A stretch of 64,000 bases of DNA. Source: an uncultured Planococcus sp. (GTDB taxonomy: Bacteria > Bacillota > Bacilli > Bacillales_A > Planococcaceae). Below are positions 33,110 to 47,988 of the stretch, in pieces. The stretch lies in contig CANNAE010000010.1 in the NCBI GenBank assembly GCA_947502505.1, positions 1 to 64,000 of the forward strand. The letters run 5' to 3'. Under the pieces are notes generated by a model that was given only the letters and a program-made list of their open reading frames with translations, did not search any database and was not told where the DNA came from. Every line of letters begins with the position of its first letter. Position 1 is the first letter of the stretch. A program made the translations under genes and the position numbers.

Positions 33110-33390
33110 GACGAGGTTAAAGCAAATGGAATACAGCATTCACAGAGAGCCGGGGCGGTGGAAGCCGGCAATGCTGCCAGATGCGACATCCCCTCTGAGT
33201 GGAGTGCTGAACGGCTTCGGCCTTCTAGGTGTTCCCGGTGACTGCAAGCGACGGGTTATCGTTATCAGCGGATAAGAAATTATCCAAGAGGCTGCAAATC
33301 GCAGTGAAATAGGGTGGTACCATGAAGCTTTTTCATCCCTACGCAAAGAAGATGTCTTCTTTGCGTAGGGATGGAAAAGCTTTTTCATTT
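33110..33390 (+). promoter_or_regulatory. T-box leader of ilvB-leuD, located after ilvE
   Basis: A T-box RNA. Stem I starts GACGAGG and contains CAGAGAGCCGGG with its partner CCGGC. The T-box core AGGGTGGTACC is at 33311-33321, followed by a very long terminator. The specifier region ACATCCCCTCTGAG holds ATC (Ile) and, slightly later, CTC (Leu); I cannot decide between them by eye. B. subtilis ilv-leu uses Leu CUC. No good promoter lies between ilvE and the leader, so it appears to act inside the operon. Confidence 0.9.
33325..33390 (+). terminator. 28-bp T-box terminator before ilvB
   Basis: Bases 33325-33352 and 33355-33382 pair over 28 positions (one G-U) around a two-base centre, followed by TTTCATTTT. 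This is much longer than usual T-box terminator stems. The repeat generates spurious reading frames on both strands. Confidence 0.93.
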
Positions 33391-33429
33391 TGGTACTTCC
33401 GAAGACTTAAGAAGAAGGAGGCGGAAAGA

Positions 33430-35159
33430 TTGGGAGTAAACGTAAAAGTCAGAGAAGAACTCAAACAGGAATTAGCCGGCAGCGGGGCGGACGTATTAAT
33501 TCAATCATTGAAACAGCAGGGTGTTGAGATCATTTTTGGCTACCCGGGAGGTGCGGTTTTGCCAATCTACGATGCTTTGCATCGAAACCCCATCCGCCAC
33601 ATATTGGCAAGGCACGAACAAGGCGCCATCCATGCAGCGGAAGGCTACGCTAGAGTATCCGGAAAAACAGGAGTGGTCATCGCCACCTCAGGGCCGGGAG
33701 CGACAAACCTTGTCACCGGCATAGCGGATGCCATGCTCGATTCCTTGCCGCTGGTCATCTTCACTGGTCAAGTTGCCACCTCGGTTATCGGGACGGATGC
33801 TTTCCAGGAAGCGGATATTGTCAGCATCACCCAGCCGATCACAAAACATAATTACCAAGTCAAGAAAACCGAAGACTTGCCACGCATCATCAAGGAGGCA
33901 TTCTTCATCGCATCGACAGGGCGCCCTGGACCGGTTCTGGTGGATATCCCGAAAGACGTGGCCACTACATTATTTGCAGGAAAAGAAGAACAAGCGGATG
34001 CAGATGTTTACTTGCCGGGGTACCAGCCGACGATGTCGCCGAATTACCTGCAGATCCAAAAGGCGGTGCAATTGCTGTCCAAGGCGAAAAAGCCGGTCAT
34101 CTTGGCCGGTGCGGGTGTACTGGCAGCGAAAGCTTCCGAAGAGCTTCAAGCATTTGCGGAGCATCATCAAATCCCGATCGTCAATACGCTGCTCGGGCTC
34201 GGCACAGTAGGCGGCGAGCACGAATTGTTCCTCGGAATGGGCGGCATGCACGGCACATACGCTGCGAACACCGCGATTTGCGAATGTGATGTACTGATCA
34301 ATATTGGAGCTCGTTTTGATGACAGGCTCACCGGGAATTTGGCATCGTTCGCACCAAATGCGGAAGTCATTCATATCGATATCGATCCAGCGGAAATCGG
34401 GAAGAATGTCCCGACAGCCATCCCGATTGTATCGGATGCCAAGGCGGCATTGGTGGAACTATTGAAAAGCAATTTTGAAAGCCCGGACACAGAAGAGTGG
34501 CGCGGCAAGCTCCATGCATACAAGGAAGCCTATCCGCTTCAGTATCACCAAAAAGAACGCGTGGGCATCATGCCACAGCAAGCCGTCGAATTGATCCACC
34601 GTTTGACAGGCGGCGATGCGATCGTCACGACGGATGTCGGACAGCATCAAATGTGGACGGCCCAGTATTACCGGTTCAATAACCCGCACAACTGGGTGAC
34701 ATCCGGCGGGCTCGGGACCATGGGCTTCGGCTTCCCGGCAGCGATCGGGGCGAAATTTGCAAGGCCGGAAGAAACGGTCGTGGCAGTAGTCGGCGATGCC
34801 GGGTTCCAAATGACTTTGCAGGAGTTGTCGCTATTGCAGGAATACCGCTTGCCGGTGAAAATCGTCATCTTGAACAACCAAAGCCTTGGGATGGTTCGCC
34901 AGTGGCAAGAAACCTTCTACGAGGAACGCTATTCCCAATCGATGATGCCGGTGCAGCCGGATTTCGTCAAACTGGCAGCGGCTTATGATATCGACGGCTA
35001 TAAAGTCGAAACCGTGGAAGAAGCAGAAGAAGTATTTAAAAAAGCGTTTGAATCAGATGGCCCAGCGCTCATCGATTGCCGGGTAATCCAGCTTGAATGT
35101 GTGTACCCGATGGTGGCGCCAGGCAAAGGGCTCAACGAAATGATCGGGGTGAAAGGCGA

Positions 35160-35163
<4 letters not shown>
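33430..35163 (+). CDS. ilvB: acetolactate synthase large subunit
   Basis: ThDP-dependent enzyme, 577 aa, condensing pyruvate with pyruvate or 2-oxobutyrate. The catalytic glutamate lies in [18 protein letters not shown]. The ThDP motif is [12 protein letters not shown] running to [13 protein letters not shown]. The FAD-binding middle domain is present. The TTG at 33430 follows AAGGAGG by eight bases; longer in-frame starts fall inside the T-box terminator. Its stop overlaps ilvN, so the large and small subunits are translationally coupled. Confidence 0.96.
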
Positions 35164-38263
<3,100 letters not shown>

Positions 38264-38291
38264 TCAACAAACCCACAGAGGAGGAATTACT

Positions 38292-39392
38292 ATGGAAAAG
38301 ACAATCGCAGTATTGCCAGGAGACGGCATCGGACCAGAAGTAACAGAGGCGGCAGTGAAGGTGCTGAAATCCATTGCGATGCGCTACGGCCACACATTCC
38401 ATTGGAAATTCGCGGCAATCGGGGGAGCGGCAGTCGATGAAACCGGCAGCCCGCTGCCCAAAGAAACCGTTGAAGCGTGTGAAGCGAGCGATGCTATCCT
38501 CCTCGGTGCGGTAGGCGGCCCGAAATGGGACAACAACCCCGCGGAACAGCGCCCGGAAAAAGGGCTGCTGAATATCCGCAAACACTTCGATTTGTTTGCC
38601 AACGTCCGCCCTGTCAAAGCGGTACCGGCACTTCTCGGATCTTCCCCATTAAAAGAAGAAATCGCGCGTGAAGTGGACATGGTCATCGTCCGTGAATTGA
38701 CCGGCGGCTTGTATTTCGGTGAACCGAAACGCCATAACGAAAATTCCGCGGTCGATACACTTGTCTACACGCGGGCGGAAATCGAACGCATCGTCGACCA
38801 AGCATTTGAAATGGCCCGTTCGCGCCGCGGCAAATTGGCTTCCGTCGACAAAGCGAATGTCCTTGAGTCCAGCAAGCTTTGGAGAAAAGTCGTTGAAGAA
38901 CGCAAGGCAGGCTATCCGGATGTGGAAGTCGAGCATATGCTAGTCGATTCAGCTGCGATGAAATTAATCACCAACCCACGGGCGTTCGACGTTGTCGTGA
39001 CGGAGAATATGTTCGGCGATATCCTGAGCGACGAAGCATCGGTCATCACCGGTTCACTCGGCATGCTGCCTTCAGCGAGCATCCGCTCGGACGGCTTCGG
39101 CTTGTACGAACCAGTACACGGTTCGGCACCGGACATCGCTGGCCAAAACAAAGCGAACCCGTCGGCGGCGATCTTGTCGGCAGCGATGATGGTGCGCCAA
39201 TCGTTCGGCATGGATTCAGAAGCATCGGCAATTGAAGAAGCCGTTATGAGTGTTTTGGAAGATGGCTACTGCACTGGCGATTTGTCGGCTTGCGGCAATA
39301 AAGTCATCTCAACGGAACGCTTCGTAGAGAAAGTCATCGAAGAATTGGAACGGGAATTCGTGTCGGAACACATCATGTTTTCCTACGTGTAA
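38292..39392 (+). CDS. leuB: 3-isopropylmalate dehydrogenase
   Basis: NAD-dependent decarboxylating dehydrogenase of 366 aa. It begins with [18 protein letters not shown]. The substrate and metal motifs [38 protein letters not shown] and [20 protein letters not shown]-type segments are present. AGAGGAGG precedes the ATG. Confidence 0.97.
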   Translation: MEKTIAVLPGDGIGPEVTEAAVKVLKSIAMRYGHTFHWKFAAIGGAAVDETGSPLPKETVEACEASDAILLGAVGGPKWDNNPAEQRPEKGLLNIRKHFDLFANVRPVKAVPALLGSSPLKEEIAREVDMVIVRELTGGLYFGEPKRHNENSAVDTLVYTRAEIERIVDQAFEMARSRRGKLASVDKANVLESSKLWRKVVEERKAGYPDVEVEHMLVDSAAMKLITNPRAFDVVVTENMFGDILSDEASVITGSLGMLPSASIRSDGFGLYEPVHGSAPDIAGQNKANPSAAILSAAMMVRQSFGMDSEASAIEEAVMSVLEDGYCTGDLSACGNKVISTERFVEKVIEELEREFVSEHIMFSYV

Positions 39393-39411
39393 ATGGAAGG
39401 GGCACTCTGCT

Positions 39412-40830
39412 ATGGCAAAAACGATTATTGAAAAAATCTGGGAACAGCATATTGTATTCGAAGAAGCGGGAAAGCCGGATTTATTGTATATCGATCTTCA
39501 TCTCCTGCATGAAGTCACCTCGCCGCAGGCATTTGAAGGCTTGCGCTTGAATGGCCGGAAAGTGCGGCGCCCGGATCTGTGTTTTGCGACGATGGATCAT
39601 AACGTGCCGACGCGCAACCGCTCCGTGATCAAAGACCCGATTTCCCGCAAGCAAATCAAGACGCTTCAGGAAAACTGCGATGAGTTCGGCGTGCCGCTAG
39701 CGGGGATCAATCATCCCGACCAAGGCATCGTCCACGTCATCGGCCCGGAACTCGGCCTCACACAGCCCGGCAAGACGATTGTCTGCGGCGATAGCCATAC
39801 CTCTACCCACGGCGCATTCGGCGCTTTGGCTTTTGGCATTGGGACGAGTGAAGTGGAACATGTCTTGTCGACACAGACGCTTTGGCAGTCCAAGCCGAAA
39901 ACGATGGAAATCCGCATCGACGGGGAACTGGGCTTTGGCGTATCGGCCAAGGACATCATCCTTGCGATCATTTCAACTTATGGTGTCGACATGGGGACGG
40001 GGCATATCATTGAATATACCGGTGAAGCGATCCGCAACTTATCGATGGAAGAACGCATGACCATCTGCAATATGTCCATCGAAGCGGGTGCGCGCGCCGG
40101 CCTTGTAAGCCCAGACGAAACAACGGTCGAATATTTGCGCGGCAGAAGAAATGTCCCGGAAGGCGAAGCGTTCGAGCGCGAAGCGAAACGTTGGCTGGCG
40201 CTTGCGACAGACGAAGGCGCAAGCTATGACGTGTCGCATACTATCCATGCGGACGACATCTCCCCGTTTGTCACATGGGGAACCAACCCATCGATGGGCT
40301 CAGGCATCGCTGAACGCGTGCCGACAGCGGCGGATTACGATAAGCAGGAAGACCGTGACGCGTTGCGCCAGGCGCTTGCTTATATGCAATTGGAAGAAGA
40401 CGCTCCGCTGTCATCGATCGCTATCCAGCACGTCTTTATCGGATCGTGTACGAATGCGCGCCTTAGTGATTTGCGGGCAGCGAGTGAAATCGTTAAAGGC
40501 AGAACCGTGCATCCGGCGGTCACGGCGATTGTCGTGCCGGGCTCTGAGACCGTCAAACGCGCAGCCGAAGCGGAAGGGCTTGACCAAGTATTCCTGCAAG
40601 CAGGCTTTGAATGGCGCGAAACCGGCTGCAGCATGTGCCTGGCGATGAATGAAGACGCCGTGCCGGCAGGAGAGCGCTGTGCCTCTACATCGAACCGCAA
40701 CTTTGAAGGGCGCCAAGGAGCTGGCTCCATGACGCATTTGGTATCCCCTGTGATGGCTGCGGCGGCAGCGATTGAAGGCCATCTGACAGATGTGCGCAAT
40801 TATATGAAAGAACCTGTGCCGCAGGCTTAA
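39412..40830 (+). CDS. leuC: 3-isopropylmalate dehydratase large subunit
   Basis: Aconitase-family [4Fe-4S] protein of 472 aa. The cluster cysteines lie in [14 protein letters not shown] and in [10 protein letters not shown]. The [26 protein letters not shown] motif region is intact. It interconverts 2- and 3-isopropylmalate with LeuD. It sits between leuB and leuD in the standard order. Confidence 0.97.
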   Translation: MAKTIIEKIWEQHIVFEEAGKPDLLYIDLHLLHEVTSPQAFEGLRLNGRKVRRPDLCFATMDHNVPTRNRSVIKDPISRKQIKTLQENCDEFGVPLAGINHPDQGIVHVIGPELGLTQPGKTIVCGDSHTSTHGAFGALAFGIGTSEVEHVLSTQTLWQSKPKTMEIRIDGELGFGVSAKDIILAIISTYGVDMGTGHIIEYTGEAIRNLSMEERMTICNMSIEAGARAGLVSPDETTVEYLRGRRNVPEGEAFEREAKRWLALATDEGASYDVSHTIHADDISPFVTWGTNPSMGSGIAERVPTAADYDKQEDRDALRQALAYMQLEEDAPLSSIAIQHVFIGSCTNARLSDLRAASEIVKGRTVHPAVTAIVVPGSETVKRAAEAEGLDQVFLQAGFEWRETGCSMCLAMNEDAVPAGERCASTSNRNFEGRQGAGSMTHLVSPVMAAAAAIEGHLTDVRNYMKEPVPQA

Positions 40831-40848
40831 TGGAAGGAGGAACTGAAT

Positions 40849-41442
40849 TTGAAACCCATCAATGAAATTTCGAGTGTCCTAACGCCGCTCGACCGGAAAA
40901 ACGTCGATACCGACCAGATCATTTCAAAGGAATTCCTCAAGCGCATTGAGCGCACAGGATTCGGGAAATACTTGTTCTACCATTGGCGCTTCCACACAGA
41001 CGGCACACCAAACAAAGAGTTTGTGTTAAACGACCCGCGTTTCCAAGATTCCGAGATTCTCGTGGCGCAGGAAAACTTCGGCTGCGGCTCGTCTCGTGAA
41101 CACGCCCCGTGGGCCATCTTGGACTATGGATTCCGTGTCGTCATCGCCCCGAGCTATGCAGATATCTTCTATAATAACTGCGTCAAAAATGGCATCTTGC
41201 CGATCCGCCTGCAAGAAGCGGAAGTGACCGCCTTGTTGGAAAAAGGCAAACAAGCGCCATACCGCCTGGATGTGGACTTGAGGCAGCAGACCGTCACGGC
41301 AGAAGACGGCGCAAGTTATTCCTTCGATATCGACCCGTATTGGAAAGAGATGCTGTTGAACGGCTGGGATGAGATTTCCTTGACGATCCAGTATGATTCC
41401 TATATTCAAGCGTATGAAGAAAAAATGCAGCAAGCCCAATAA
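40849..41442 (+). CDS. leuD: 3-isopropylmalate dehydratase small subunit
   Basis: 197 aa, the swivel domain partner of LeuC. It contains NVDTDQIISKEFLKRIERTG and the substrate-specificity segment NFGCGSSREHAPWAI. GGAAGGAGG precedes the start (TTGAAACCC reading; 40849 is taken as initiator). It is the last gene before the operon terminator. ilvA and ilvD are absent and must be elsewhere if the pathway is complete. Confidence 0.96.
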   Translation: MKPINEISSVLTPLDRKNVDTDQIISKEFLKRIERTGFGKYLFYHWRFHTDGTPNKEFVLNDPRFQDSEILVAQENFGCGSSREHAPWAILDYGFRVVIAPSYADIFYNNCVKNGILPIRLQEAEVTALLEKGKQAPYRLDVDLRQQTVTAEDGASYSFDIDPYWKEMLLNGWDEISLTIQYDSYIQAYEEKMQQAQ

Positions 41443-41450
41443 AAGCATCG

Positions 41451-41488
41451 CCGCTCTTTGCCCTTTCTAAGGCAGGGAGCGGTTTTTT
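41451..41488 (+). terminator. terminator of the ilv-leu operon
   Basis: CCGCTC and GAGCGG form the outer stem, TGCC and GGCA the inner stem, followed by TTTTTT. Confidence 0.92.
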
Positions 41489-41518
41489 AATGCAACGGGG
41501 AAGAGTGGCTAAACTGTA

Positions 41519-41547
41519 TTGACATCATTGTGGAGATTTGTTACTTT
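41519..41547 (+). promoter_or_regulatory. promoter of the YuiF/NhaC-type transporter gene
   Basis: TTGACA (41519-41524), 17-base spacer, TACTTT (41542-41547). The -10 forms the left arm of a perfect inverted repeat. Confidence 0.8.
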
Positions 41548-41580
41548 AGTAAAGTACTTTAACGCTTTAGCAAACTAAAG
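41542..41580. repeat. paired inverted repeats at the transporter promoter
   Basis: TACTTTAGTAAAGTA (41542-41556) is a perfect 7+1+7 palindrome starting at the -10 box. CTTTAG (41565-41570) and CTAAAG (41575-41580) form a second repeat touching the ribosome binding site (CTAAAGGAG). The shared CTTTA unit recurs three times on the + strand. The layout suggests an operator plus a site-masking hairpin; the regulator is unknown. Confidence 0.65.
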
Positions 41581-41592
41581 GAGAAATGAACA

Positions 41593-42921
41593 ATGAATGC
41601 AGTTATTATCGCCGTATTAGTGATGCTCGTTCTGAGCTTGCTTCGGGTCAATGTAGTGTTCGCCTTATTGATTGGCGCACTGGCCGGAGGGCTTAGCGGA
41701 GGGCTTAGCTTCACTGACACGCTTACTTCTTATACAGACGGGCTGGGTGCAGGGGCGACCATTGCACTGAGCTATGCCATGCTCGGTGGATTCGCCGTCG
41801 CGATTTCACGTACCGGCATACCGGAACTGCTCGTTTCGGGCGTATTGAAATTGGTCAATAAAGACGGGGAGGCGACGCGCGAGAATTTGGCAAAGGCGCT
41901 CATCATCTTGGCGCTGTTTGCCATGGCGATCTTCTCGCAAAACTTGATCCCGATCCACATCGCCTTTATCCCGCTCTTGGTGCCACCGATCTTGCACATT
42001 CTGAATGAACTGCGCATCGATCGCCGGCTCATCGCTTCAGTGCTGACGTTTGGCCTGACAGCGCCGTATATTTTACTGCCGTATGGCTTCGGCTTGATCT
42101 TCCACGAGATCCTTGCCACGCAGATGGAACTGGCGGGCATGCCGATCGATATGGCCGACATTCCGAAAGCTATGGCACTGCCGGTCGCAGGCTTGTTCCT
42201 CGGCTTGGTTGTCGCAGTATTTGTGTCTTACCGCAAGCCGCGTGACTACCGTACGGTGGAAGTGGCTAATACTATAGAAGAAACTCCAAAACGCGTCGCT
42301 TCTGTCAAAGACATCATCGTAACGGTGATTGCTTTGATCGCTGCGCTCTTCGCGCAGATCCAGAGCGACTCGATGATCATCGGCGCACTCGCCGGCATAT
42401 TGATCCTCTACGTCTTCGGGGCGATGAAATGGAAAGAGGCGGATGATGTCTTGACGGCGGGCATGCGCATGATGGCGTTCATCGGCTTTGTCATGATCTC
42501 GGCGAATGGTTTCGCTTCGGTCATTCAAGCGACCGGCGCCATCGATACATTGGTCGAGAATGCAGCGGACATCTTCGGTGACAATAAAGGGCTCGCGGCA
42601 CTCGCCATGCTGATTGTCGGCTTGTTCGTCACGATGGGCATCGGCTCCTCGTTCTCGACAATACCGATCATTGCAGCGATCTTCGTGCCGCTCAGTGTCG
42701 AGTTCGGATTTTCGACGCTCGCCATCATCGCCTTGATCGGAACAGCCGGCGCGCTTGGCGATGCCGGGTCGCCTGCTTCTGACTCGACGCTTGGGCCGAC
42801 TGCCGGGCTGAACGTCGATGGGCAGCACAACCACATCTGGGATACAGTCGTCCCGACCTTCATCCACTACAATATCCCGCTCGTATTATTCGGCTGGATC
42901 GCGGTAATGTTGCTGGGGTGA
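41593..42921 (+). CDS. Na+/H+ antiporter family membrane transporter (YuiF-like)
   Basis: Polytopic membrane protein of 442 aa with about eleven hydrophobic segments. The N-terminus (LLRVNVVFALLIGALAGGL) and the conserved GIGSSFSTIPIIAA and GDAGSPASDSTLGPTAGLN segments match the Na_H_antiporter/YuiF group. Members are annotated as Na+/H+ antiporters or amino-acid transporters, and the substrate cannot be assigned. AAGGAG precedes the ATG. The position next to ilv-leu makes amino-acid transport plausible, but it has its own promoter. Confidence 0.85.
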   Translation: MNAVIIAVLVMLVLSLLRVNVVFALLIGALAGGLSGGLSFTDTLTSYTDGLGAGATIALSYAMLGGFAVAISRTGIPELLVSGVLKLVNKDGEATRENLAKALIILALFAMAIFSQNLIPIHIAFIPLLVPPILHILNELRIDRRLIASVLTFGLTAPYILLPYGFGLIFHEILATQMELAGMPIDMADIPKAMALPVAGLFLGLVVAVFVSYRKPRDYRTVEVANTIEETPKRVASVKDIIVTVIALIAALFAQIQSDSMIIGALAGILILYVFGAMKWKEADDVLTAGMRMMAFIGFVMISANGFASVIQATGAIDTLVENAADIFGDNKGLAALAMLIVGLFVTMGIGSSFSTIPIIAAIFVPLSVEFGFSTLAIIALIGTAGALGDAGSPASDSTLGPTAGLNVDGQHNHIWDTVVPTFIHYNIPLVLFGWIAVMLLG

Positions 42922-42952
42922 GTCCAAAAGATTTCGACTATTACCGTATTGG

Positions 42953-42980
42953 TTGAAACTGAAAAGAATCCTGCTATACT
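42953..42980 (+). promoter_or_regulatory. rpsJ promoter P1
   Basis: TTGAAA (42953-42958), 16-base spacer, TATACT (42975-42980). It lies just before a terminator-like hairpin. Confidence 0.8.
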
Positions 42981-42982
42981 AG

Positions 42983-43486
<504 letters not shown>

Positions 43487-43535
43487 TTGGTAAACGAAAA
43501 TAATAAACATAAAATTTTGCAGGAGGTGTGACGAC

Positions 43536-44165
43536 ATGACCAAAGGAATCTTAGGTAGAAAAATCGGTATGACGCAAGTTTTTGCTGAGAACGGTGATTT
43601 GATCCCTGTAACTGTAATCGAAGCTGCTCCAAACGTAGTGCTTCAGAAAAAATCAGTTGAAGTGGATGGCTACGAATCGGTACAACTTGGTTTTGATGAC
43701 AAGCGCGAGAAGCTTTCGAACAAACCAGAGAAAGGCCACGTAGCAAAAGCAAACACTGCTCCTAAGCGCTTCATTCGCGAACTTCGCAATGTAAACTTAG
43801 CTGATTACGAGATTGGTCAAGAAGTCAAAGTAGATGTATTCGCAGAAGGCGATGTAGTAGATGTAACAGGAACTACGAAAGGTAAAGGTTTCCAAGGTGT
43901 TATCAAGCGCCACGGACAATCACGCGGACCGATGACTCACGGTTCACGCTACCACCGTCGTCCTGGTTCAATGGGGCCTGTTGCTCCGAACCGCGTATTC
44001 AAACAGAAGAAATTGCCTGGTCAAATGGGCGGCAACACGGTCACTATCCAAAACCTTCACATCGTGAAAGTGGATGCTGAGCGCAACTTGCTTCTTATTA
44101 AAGGGAATGTTCCTGGCGCACGTAAATCATTAATCCGTGTTAAGTCGGCTATCAAAGCCAACTAA
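43536..44165 (+). CDS. rplC: 50S ribosomal protein L3
   Basis: 209 aa. It begins [20 protein letters not shown] and includes the central extension [16 protein letters not shown] and [13 protein letters not shown], which reaches the peptidyl-transferase centre. GGAGGTG precedes the ATG. Standard S10-cluster order. Confidence 0.98.
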   Translation: MTKGILGRKIGMTQVFAENGDLIPVTVIEAAPNVVLQKKSVEVDGYESVQLGFDDKREKLSNKPEKGHVAKANTAPKRFIRELRNVNLADYEIGQEVKVDVFAEGDVVDVTGTTKGKGFQGVIKRHGQSRGPMTHGSRYHRRPGSMGPVAPNRVFKQKKLPGQMGGNTVTIQNLHIVKVDAERNLLLIKGNVPGARKSLIRVKSAIKAN

Positions 44166-44193
44166 TCACATTTAAGGGAAGGAGGAAACAAGA

Positions 44194-44817
44194 ATGCCTA
44201 AAGTAGCTTTACTAAACCAAACTGGTTCACAAGTTGGCGATATCGAATTGAACGATCTTGTCTTCGGCATTGAACCAAATGAATCTGTACTTTTTGACGC
44301 AGTCGTTGCACAACGTGCTTCATTGCGCCAAGGTAACCATAAAGTTAAAAACCGTTCTGAAGTAGCCGGTGGCGGAAGAAAGCCATGGAAGCAAAAAGGA
44401 ACTGGACGTGCTCGTCAAGGTTCGATCCGTTCACCACAATGGCGCGGAGGCGGAGTCGTATTCGGCCCAACACCACGCAGCTACAGCTACAAACTTCCGA
44501 AAAAAGTCCGTCGCTTGGCTCTTCGTTCTGCATTGTCTTCGGCTCTAGCAAACGAAAACCTGATGGTACTTGAAGGATTGGCTTTCGACGCACCGAAAAC
44601 TAAGGAATTCACGAAACTCGTGACTGACTTGTCTGTCGGCAAGAAAGCATTATTCGTAACAGCTGACCTTGATGAAAACGTGGCACTATCTGCACGCAAC
44701 ATCAAAGGCATGACAGTTGTACCGGCAAACGGTATCAACGTATTGGACTTGCTTGGCCATGACAAAGTTGTCATGACTAAAGGAGCCGTAGAGAAAATCG
44801 AGGAGGTGCTAGGTTAA
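44194..44817 (+). CDS. rplD: 50S ribosomal protein L4
   Basis: 207 aa. The exit-tunnel loop region [19 protein letters not shown] is complete. In E. coli L4 represses the S10 operon; the same here would be inference. Its stop overlaps the rplW start by one base. AAGGAGG site upstream. Confidence 0.98.
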   Translation: MPKVALLNQTGSQVGDIELNDLVFGIEPNESVLFDAVVAQRASLRQGNHKVKNRSEVAGGGRKPWKQKGTGRARQGSIRSPQWRGGGVVFGPTPRSYSYKLPKKVRRLALRSALSSALANENLMVLEGLAFDAPKTKEFTKLVTDLSVGKKALFVTADLDENVALSARNIKGMTVVPANGINVLDLLGHDKVVMTKGAVEKIEEVLG

Positions 44818-45101
44818 TGGAAGCACGTGACATTCTAAAGCGTCCAGTCATTACCGAGCGTTCTTCTGAGGTAATGGCGGAGAAGAAGTACACTTTTGAA
44901 GTGGACGTTCGCGCTAACAAAACTCAAGTTAAACATGCAGTTCAAGAAGTCTTCGGCGTTCAAGTTGAGAAAGTCAACATCATGAACTACAAAGGCAAAT
45001 TCAAACGCATGGGCAAACACGCAGGCTACACGAACAAACGCCGCAAAGCGATTGTGAAATTGACTGCTGATTCAAAAGACATCGAACTATTCGAAATGTA
45101 A
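44817..45101 (+). CDS. rplW: 50S ribosomal protein L23
   Basis: 94 aa, beginning [16 protein letters not shown]. It sits at the exit tunnel and docks trigger factor and SRP. GAGGAGG before the ATG lies inside rplD, so translation is coupled. Confidence 0.98.
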   Translation: MEARDILKRPVITERSSEVMAEKKYTFEVDVRANKTQVKHAVQEVFGVQVEKVNIMNYKGKFKRMGKHAGYTNKRRKAIVKLTADSKDIELFEM

Positions 45102-45148
45102 TTGTATAAGTTCTGAACAAGAACTAATCAAAGAAGGAGGGAAACAAC

Positions 45149-45979
45149 GTGGGGATTAGAAAATACAAACCTACCACTAACGGTCGTCGTAATATGACTA
45201 GTTCGGATTTCGCTGAAATCACAACGAACAAGCCAGAAAAGTCGCTTTTGCAACCAACGAAGCGTAAAGGCGGCCGTAATAACCAAGGTAAAATCACTGT
45301 ACGCCACCACGGGGGCGGACATAAGCGCCAATACCGCGTGATCGATTTCAAACGTAACAAAGATGGCATTCCAGGTCGCGTTGCTACGATCGAATACGAT
45401 CCAAACCGTTCTGCAAATATCGCACTTATCCATTACGCTGACGGCGAAAAACGTTACATCCTTGCACCTAAAGGTGTTCAGGTTGATACGCAAATCATGT
45501 CAGGACCGGAAGCAGACATCAAAGCAGGTAATGCTTTGCCATTGATCAACATCCCAATGGGTTCTACTATCCACAACATCGAGTTGAAACCAGGTGGAGG
45601 CGGCCAATTGGTACGTTCTGCGGGAGCTTCAGCACAGGTGCTTGGTAAAGAAGGAAAATACGTAACAGTCCGCTTGCAATCAGGCGAAGTTCGCATGATT
45701 CTTGCTACTTGCCGCGCGACAATCGGCGCTGTCGGAAACGAACAGCACGAATTGATCAACATCGGTAAAGCTGGACGTAACCGTTGGAAAGGCAACCGCC
45801 CAACAGTGCGCGGATCTGTCATGAACCCGAACGATCACCCACACGGTGGTGGTGAAGGACGTTCGCCAATCGGACGTAAATCTCCAATGTCTCCATGGGG
45901 CAAACCAACTCTTGGATACAAAACACGTAAGAAAACGAACCAATCCGATAAATTCATCGTGCGTCGCCGCAAAAAATAA
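45149..45979 (+). CDS. rplB: 50S ribosomal protein L2
   Basis: 276 aa with a GTG start behind AAGGAGG. The conserved RNA-binding core ([12 protein letters not shown]) and the C-terminal [16 protein letters not shown] with the peptidyl-transferase-associated histidine are present. Confidence 0.98.
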   Translation: MGIRKYKPTTNGRRNMTSSDFAEITTNKPEKSLLQPTKRKGGRNNQGKITVRHHGGGHKRQYRVIDFKRNKDGIPGRVATIEYDPNRSANIALIHYADGEKRYILAPKGVQVDTQIMSGPEADIKAGNALPLINIPMGSTIHNIELKPGGGGQLVRSAGASAQVLGKEGKYVTVRLQSGEVRMILATCRATIGAVGNEQHELINIGKAGRNRWKGNRPTVRGSVMNPNDHPHGGGEGRSPIGRKSPMSPWGKPTLGYKTRKKTNQSDKFIVRRRKK

Positions 45980-46039
45980 TTTGATTTCGCTGCGGTTCGC
46001 CAAAAGAACCGTGGTGCAATCACGAAGGGAGGATCCCAA

Positions 46040-46318
46040 ATGGGTCGCAGCTTGAAAAAAGGACCTTTTGTAGACGATCATCTTATGAAGAAAGTCGAAG
46101 CGCAAAAGGAATCTGAGAAAAAACAAGTGATCAAAACTTGGTCTCGCCGTTCTACAATTTTCCCGACATTCATCGGACAAACAATTGCAGTATACGATGG
46201 CCACAAACACATCCCTGTATACGTTACTGAAGATATGGTAGGCCACAAGCTTGGTGAATTTGCTCCAACACGCAAATACGCAAGCCATGGTGCAGACGAT
46301 AAGAAAACAAGACGTTAA
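46040..46318 (+). CDS. rpsS: 30S ribosomal protein S19
   Basis: 92 aa starting [15 protein letters not shown], with the conserved [11 protein letters not shown] motif. It forms the 30S head with S13. GGGAGG site upstream. Confidence 0.98.
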   Translation: MGRSLKKGPFVDDHLMKKVEAQKESEKKQVIKTWSRRSTIFPTFIGQTIAVYDGHKHIPVYVTEDMVGHKLGEFAPTRKYASHGADDKKTRR

Positions 46319-46337
46319 TTGAGAGGAGGATTTCCCC

Positions 46338-46679
46338 ATGCAAGCAAAAGCTGTTGCTAGAACAGTACGTATTGCTCCTCGTAAAGTCCGTTTAGTAGTA
46401 GATTTAATCCGAGGCAAGCAAATCGGTGAAGCGGTCGCGATTTTGAACCACACTCCTAAAGCAGCATCCATTGTTGTTGAGAAGTTGTTGAAATCTGCAG
46501 CTGCTAACGCTGAACACAATTACGAAATGAACATCGAGAACCTTGTCATCAGCGAAGTATTCGTTGACGAAGGGCCGACTTTGAAGCGTTTCCGTCCACG
46601 TGCAATGGGACGCGCGAGCGCGATCAACAAACGCACAAGCCACATCACACTAGTGGTATCTGAGAAGAAGGAGGGATAA
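46338..46679 (+). CDS. rplV: 50S ribosomal protein L22
   Basis: 113 aa. [20 protein letters not shown] opens the protein, and the tunnel-lining hairpin [13 protein letters not shown] is normal in length, with no macrolide-type insertion or deletion visible. The rpsC start lies three bases after the stop. Confidence 0.98.
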   Translation: MQAKAVARTVRIAPRKVRLVVDLIRGKQIGEAVAILNHTPKAASIVVEKLLKSAAANAEHNYEMNIENLVISEVFVDEGPTLKRFRPRAMGRASAINKRTSHITLVVSEKKEG

Positions 46680-46682
46680 TTC

Positions 46683-47339
46683 GTGGGACAAAAAATTCAT
46701 CCAATTGGAATGCGAATCGGAATCATCCGTGATTGGGAGTCGAAATGGTACGCTGAAAAAGACTACGCGACACTCCTTCACGAAGATTTGAAAATCCGTG
46801 AATACATCGAAACACGTTTGAAAGAAGCTTCTGTTTCTAAAATCGAAATCGAACGCGCTGCAAACCGTGTGAACGTTACAATCCACACTGCTAAGCCAGG
46901 TATGGTAATCGGTAAAGGTGGCTCTGAAGTAGAAGTACTTCGTACGCAACTGAACTCGATGACTGGCAAGCGTGTACACATCAACATCGTAGAAATCAAA
47001 AGAGCTGACCTTGATGCGAAATTGGTCGCTGAAGGAATCGCGCGCCAGCTAGAAAACCGTGCATCTTTCCGCCGTGCTCAAAAACAAACGATCCAACGTA
47101 CAATGCGTTCAGGCGCTAAAGGGATCAAAACTCAAGTATCTGGACGTCTAGGCGGAGCTGACATCGCTCGTGCTGAGTCCTATAGCGAAGGAACTGTTCC
47201 GCTCCATACATTGCGCGCAGACATCGACTATGCGCACGCTGAAGCAGACACTACTTATGGTAAGCTTGGCGTAAAAGTATGGATCTACCGCGGTGAAGTC
47301 CTTCCAACCAAGAAGAAATCTGAGGAAGGAGGCAAATAA
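46683..47339 (+). CDS. rpsC: 30S ribosomal protein S3
   Basis: 218 aa with a GTG start. The KH domain motif [13 protein letters not shown] is near residues 76-88, and the C-terminal domain contains [12 protein letters not shown]. It lines the mRNA entry channel. AAGGAGGG precedes the start inside rplV. Confidence 0.98.
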   Translation: MGQKIHPIGMRIGIIRDWESKWYAEKDYATLLHEDLKIREYIETRLKEASVSKIEIERAANRVNVTIHTAKPGMVIGKGGSEVEVLRTQLNSMTGKRVHINIVEIKRADLDAKLVAEGIARQLENRASFRRAQKQTIQRTMRSGAKGIKTQVSGRLGGADIARAESYSEGTVPLHTLRADIDYAHAEADTTYGKLGVKVWIYRGEVLPTKKKSEEGGK

Positions 47340-47340
47340 T

Positions 47341-47965
<625 letters not shown>

Positions 47966-47988
47966 TAATTCGAGAGGAGGTTGCAAGT

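Noticed and set aside
33140-33388. Minus-strand 82-codon frame in the ilvB leader
   Set aside because: It arises from the T-box and its palindromic terminator; the same peptide pattern occurs on both strands because of the inverted repeat.
42073-42867. 264-codon minus-strand frame opposite the transporter gene
   Set aside because: Its translation is rich in D, R, H and Q with no domain and mirrors the membrane codons of the + strand gene. It is a shadow.
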